Source: Blepharisma stoltei
Taxonomy: Eukaryota; Ciliophora; Heterotrichea; Heterotrichida; Blepharismidae
Reading direction: 5' to 3'
NCBI GenBank assembly: GCA_914767885.1
Contig: CAJZBQ010000058.1
Span: forward strand, 124,001-188,000
Length of the DNA: 64,000 bases
The notes under the pieces are model-generated. The model had not been told where the DNA came from, did not search any database, and saw nothing but the letters and a program-made list of their open reading frames with translations. Of this stretch, positions 63,501-64,000 are shown one piece after another. The position numbers and the translations under genes are program-made. Within the stretch, counting starts at the first letter, position 1, and each line of letters opens with the position of its first letter.

Positions 63501-64000
63501 AAATTTTATATGAGTCAAGCAAAGTTGCTTATTTAACCCGAGCTATGGATGCAGGCTACAAATATAAAATAGTCAATTATACATATTATAAAGAAATGTT
63601 CATTGATACCTTTGACGGCTTAACCCTTATCCAAAACCAATTAATAAATGACTATTCAAGATGAAGCAATTGCAAAATCTCGTCAAAAATCGCAGATGAA
63701 GATATACCAAACTGAAATCCAGACTCAGGCAGAAACCCAAATTATTTGAATCTTTATGATTCTATATCGAAGTCTACAGAAGCAGTAATATTTATATAGG
63801 GGAAAAAGTATATTGAAGCAATTGAAAGCAAGCAAAACTATGGATATTATGAATTTGAATTAATGCTAAACACGTATGGAAATATTTATCAAATACTTAA
63901 TGAGTCTTTTGTAGGGTTTATCGACTGTGAAATCAACACGCTAAAGGAAGCTAATACTATTATTGATGCTTTAACATTTCTTGGCGTGATAATTGTAGGT
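60592..64000 (+). CDS. Multipass membrane protein with PAS domain (TmcB-like), 3' incomplete
   Basis: Large protein reading to the window end. TGA is Trp at many positions. About 10 hydrophobic segments in residues 60-400 (for example ILASIICLLFLFCLSIF, GVILLLFFIVDPLIILILLH), then a helical region (KNLSKKLTKVKKKYSSIIAK, 20) and a PAS domain (FNGFLLISANRENFGVITFA, 20; then LMGTRIINYIPSPY; about residues 560-640), further PAS-like sequence, a polar linker, and after IES ~63177-63285 another TM helix and an extracellular-like region. This layout is common in ciliates and in Dictyostelium TmcB-type proteins, probably signalling receptors. Start ATG 60592. 3' end outside window. Confidence 0.75.
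63177..63285. other. IES, about 109 bp, in the PAS-protein gene
   Basis: Frame open to SASQSS, then stops; resumes as NVIKDYVGFGNNMVIK. TA 63177-63178 with TA 63286-63287 is in phase; 63292-63293 is also possible. Confidence 0.65.
63389..63403 (+). other. 15-nt intron, GTATTTTTTATCTAG
   Basis: Removes an in-frame TAG and joins TLLAS to ILIVIAANIIIM, making a continuous transmembrane helix. Confidence 0.9.

Overview
The window looks like germline (micronuclear) DNA of a heterotrich ciliate, most like Blepharisma. Three signals agree. (1) TGA is read as tryptophan: many conserved proteins (phenylalanine hydroxylase, aconitase, DNA polymerase delta, PP2C, CDPK, a ubiquitin protease) only read through if TGA is Trp, while TAA and TAG end genes. 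(2) Introns are exactly 15 nt, GT..AG (for example 5378-5392, 7735-7749, 7831-7845, 13591-13605, 63389-63403). (3) Conserved reading frames are broken by about 27 inserted segments flanked by TA dinucleotides; removing each segment plus one TA restores the frame. These are internal eliminated sequences (IESs). There is one clear tRNA gene, tRNA-Leu(TAG).

Layout. 1-2640: end of a pogo-type MITE, a broken AAA-ATPase-like gene and a second MITE. 2643-3646 phenylalanine hydroxylase. 3841-4644 a SINE-like insert and a MITE. 4811-7926 (-) OSCA/TMEM63 channel. 8337-11960 POLD1 with a retroposon inside. 11977-12955 two retroposons. 12980-14236 (-) RING E3 ligase. 14759-15488 membrane protein. 15578-18022 CDPK. 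18252-22007 (-) small protein, R2R3 Myb, disordered protein, PH-domain protein. 22340-24091 small membrane protein and alpha carbonic anhydrase. 24494-27497 (-) two PP2C phosphatases. 28295-29263 ATG13-like. 29889-31971 DYRK kinase. 32016-32628 (-) RPS18. tRNA-Leu. 33032-37360 (-) aconitase with five inserts. 37548-45500 a tandem segmental duplication of an AAA-ATPase-like gene, one copy intact and one broken. 44934-48523 DUSP/MYND ubiquitin protease. 48822-53153 coiled-coil and EF-hand genes. 53210-56079 (-) unknown gene carrying a 1.3-kb inverted-repeat element. 56617-58203 CCT4. 58270-59950 unknown gene. 60592-end a multipass PAS-domain protein.

The most striking aspect is the variety of DNA sitting inside essential genes: short unique IESs of 51-185 bp; MITEs of 290-770 bp from at least three families; perfect foldback elements, one built around two inverted tRNA T-arm/B-box cores; and retroposon-like inserts with 10-17-bp target-site duplications. 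After in-silico removal, aconitase becomes a continuous 891-codon frame (AcnA/IRP1 size), POLD1 1021, the ubiquitin protease 936 and CDPK 468. The retroposon inserts must therefore be removed at DNA level or the genes would be dead. I infer that most target-site duplications let the same TA-directed excision act precisely on retroposons. No expression or somatic sequence was available, so excision itself is inferred.
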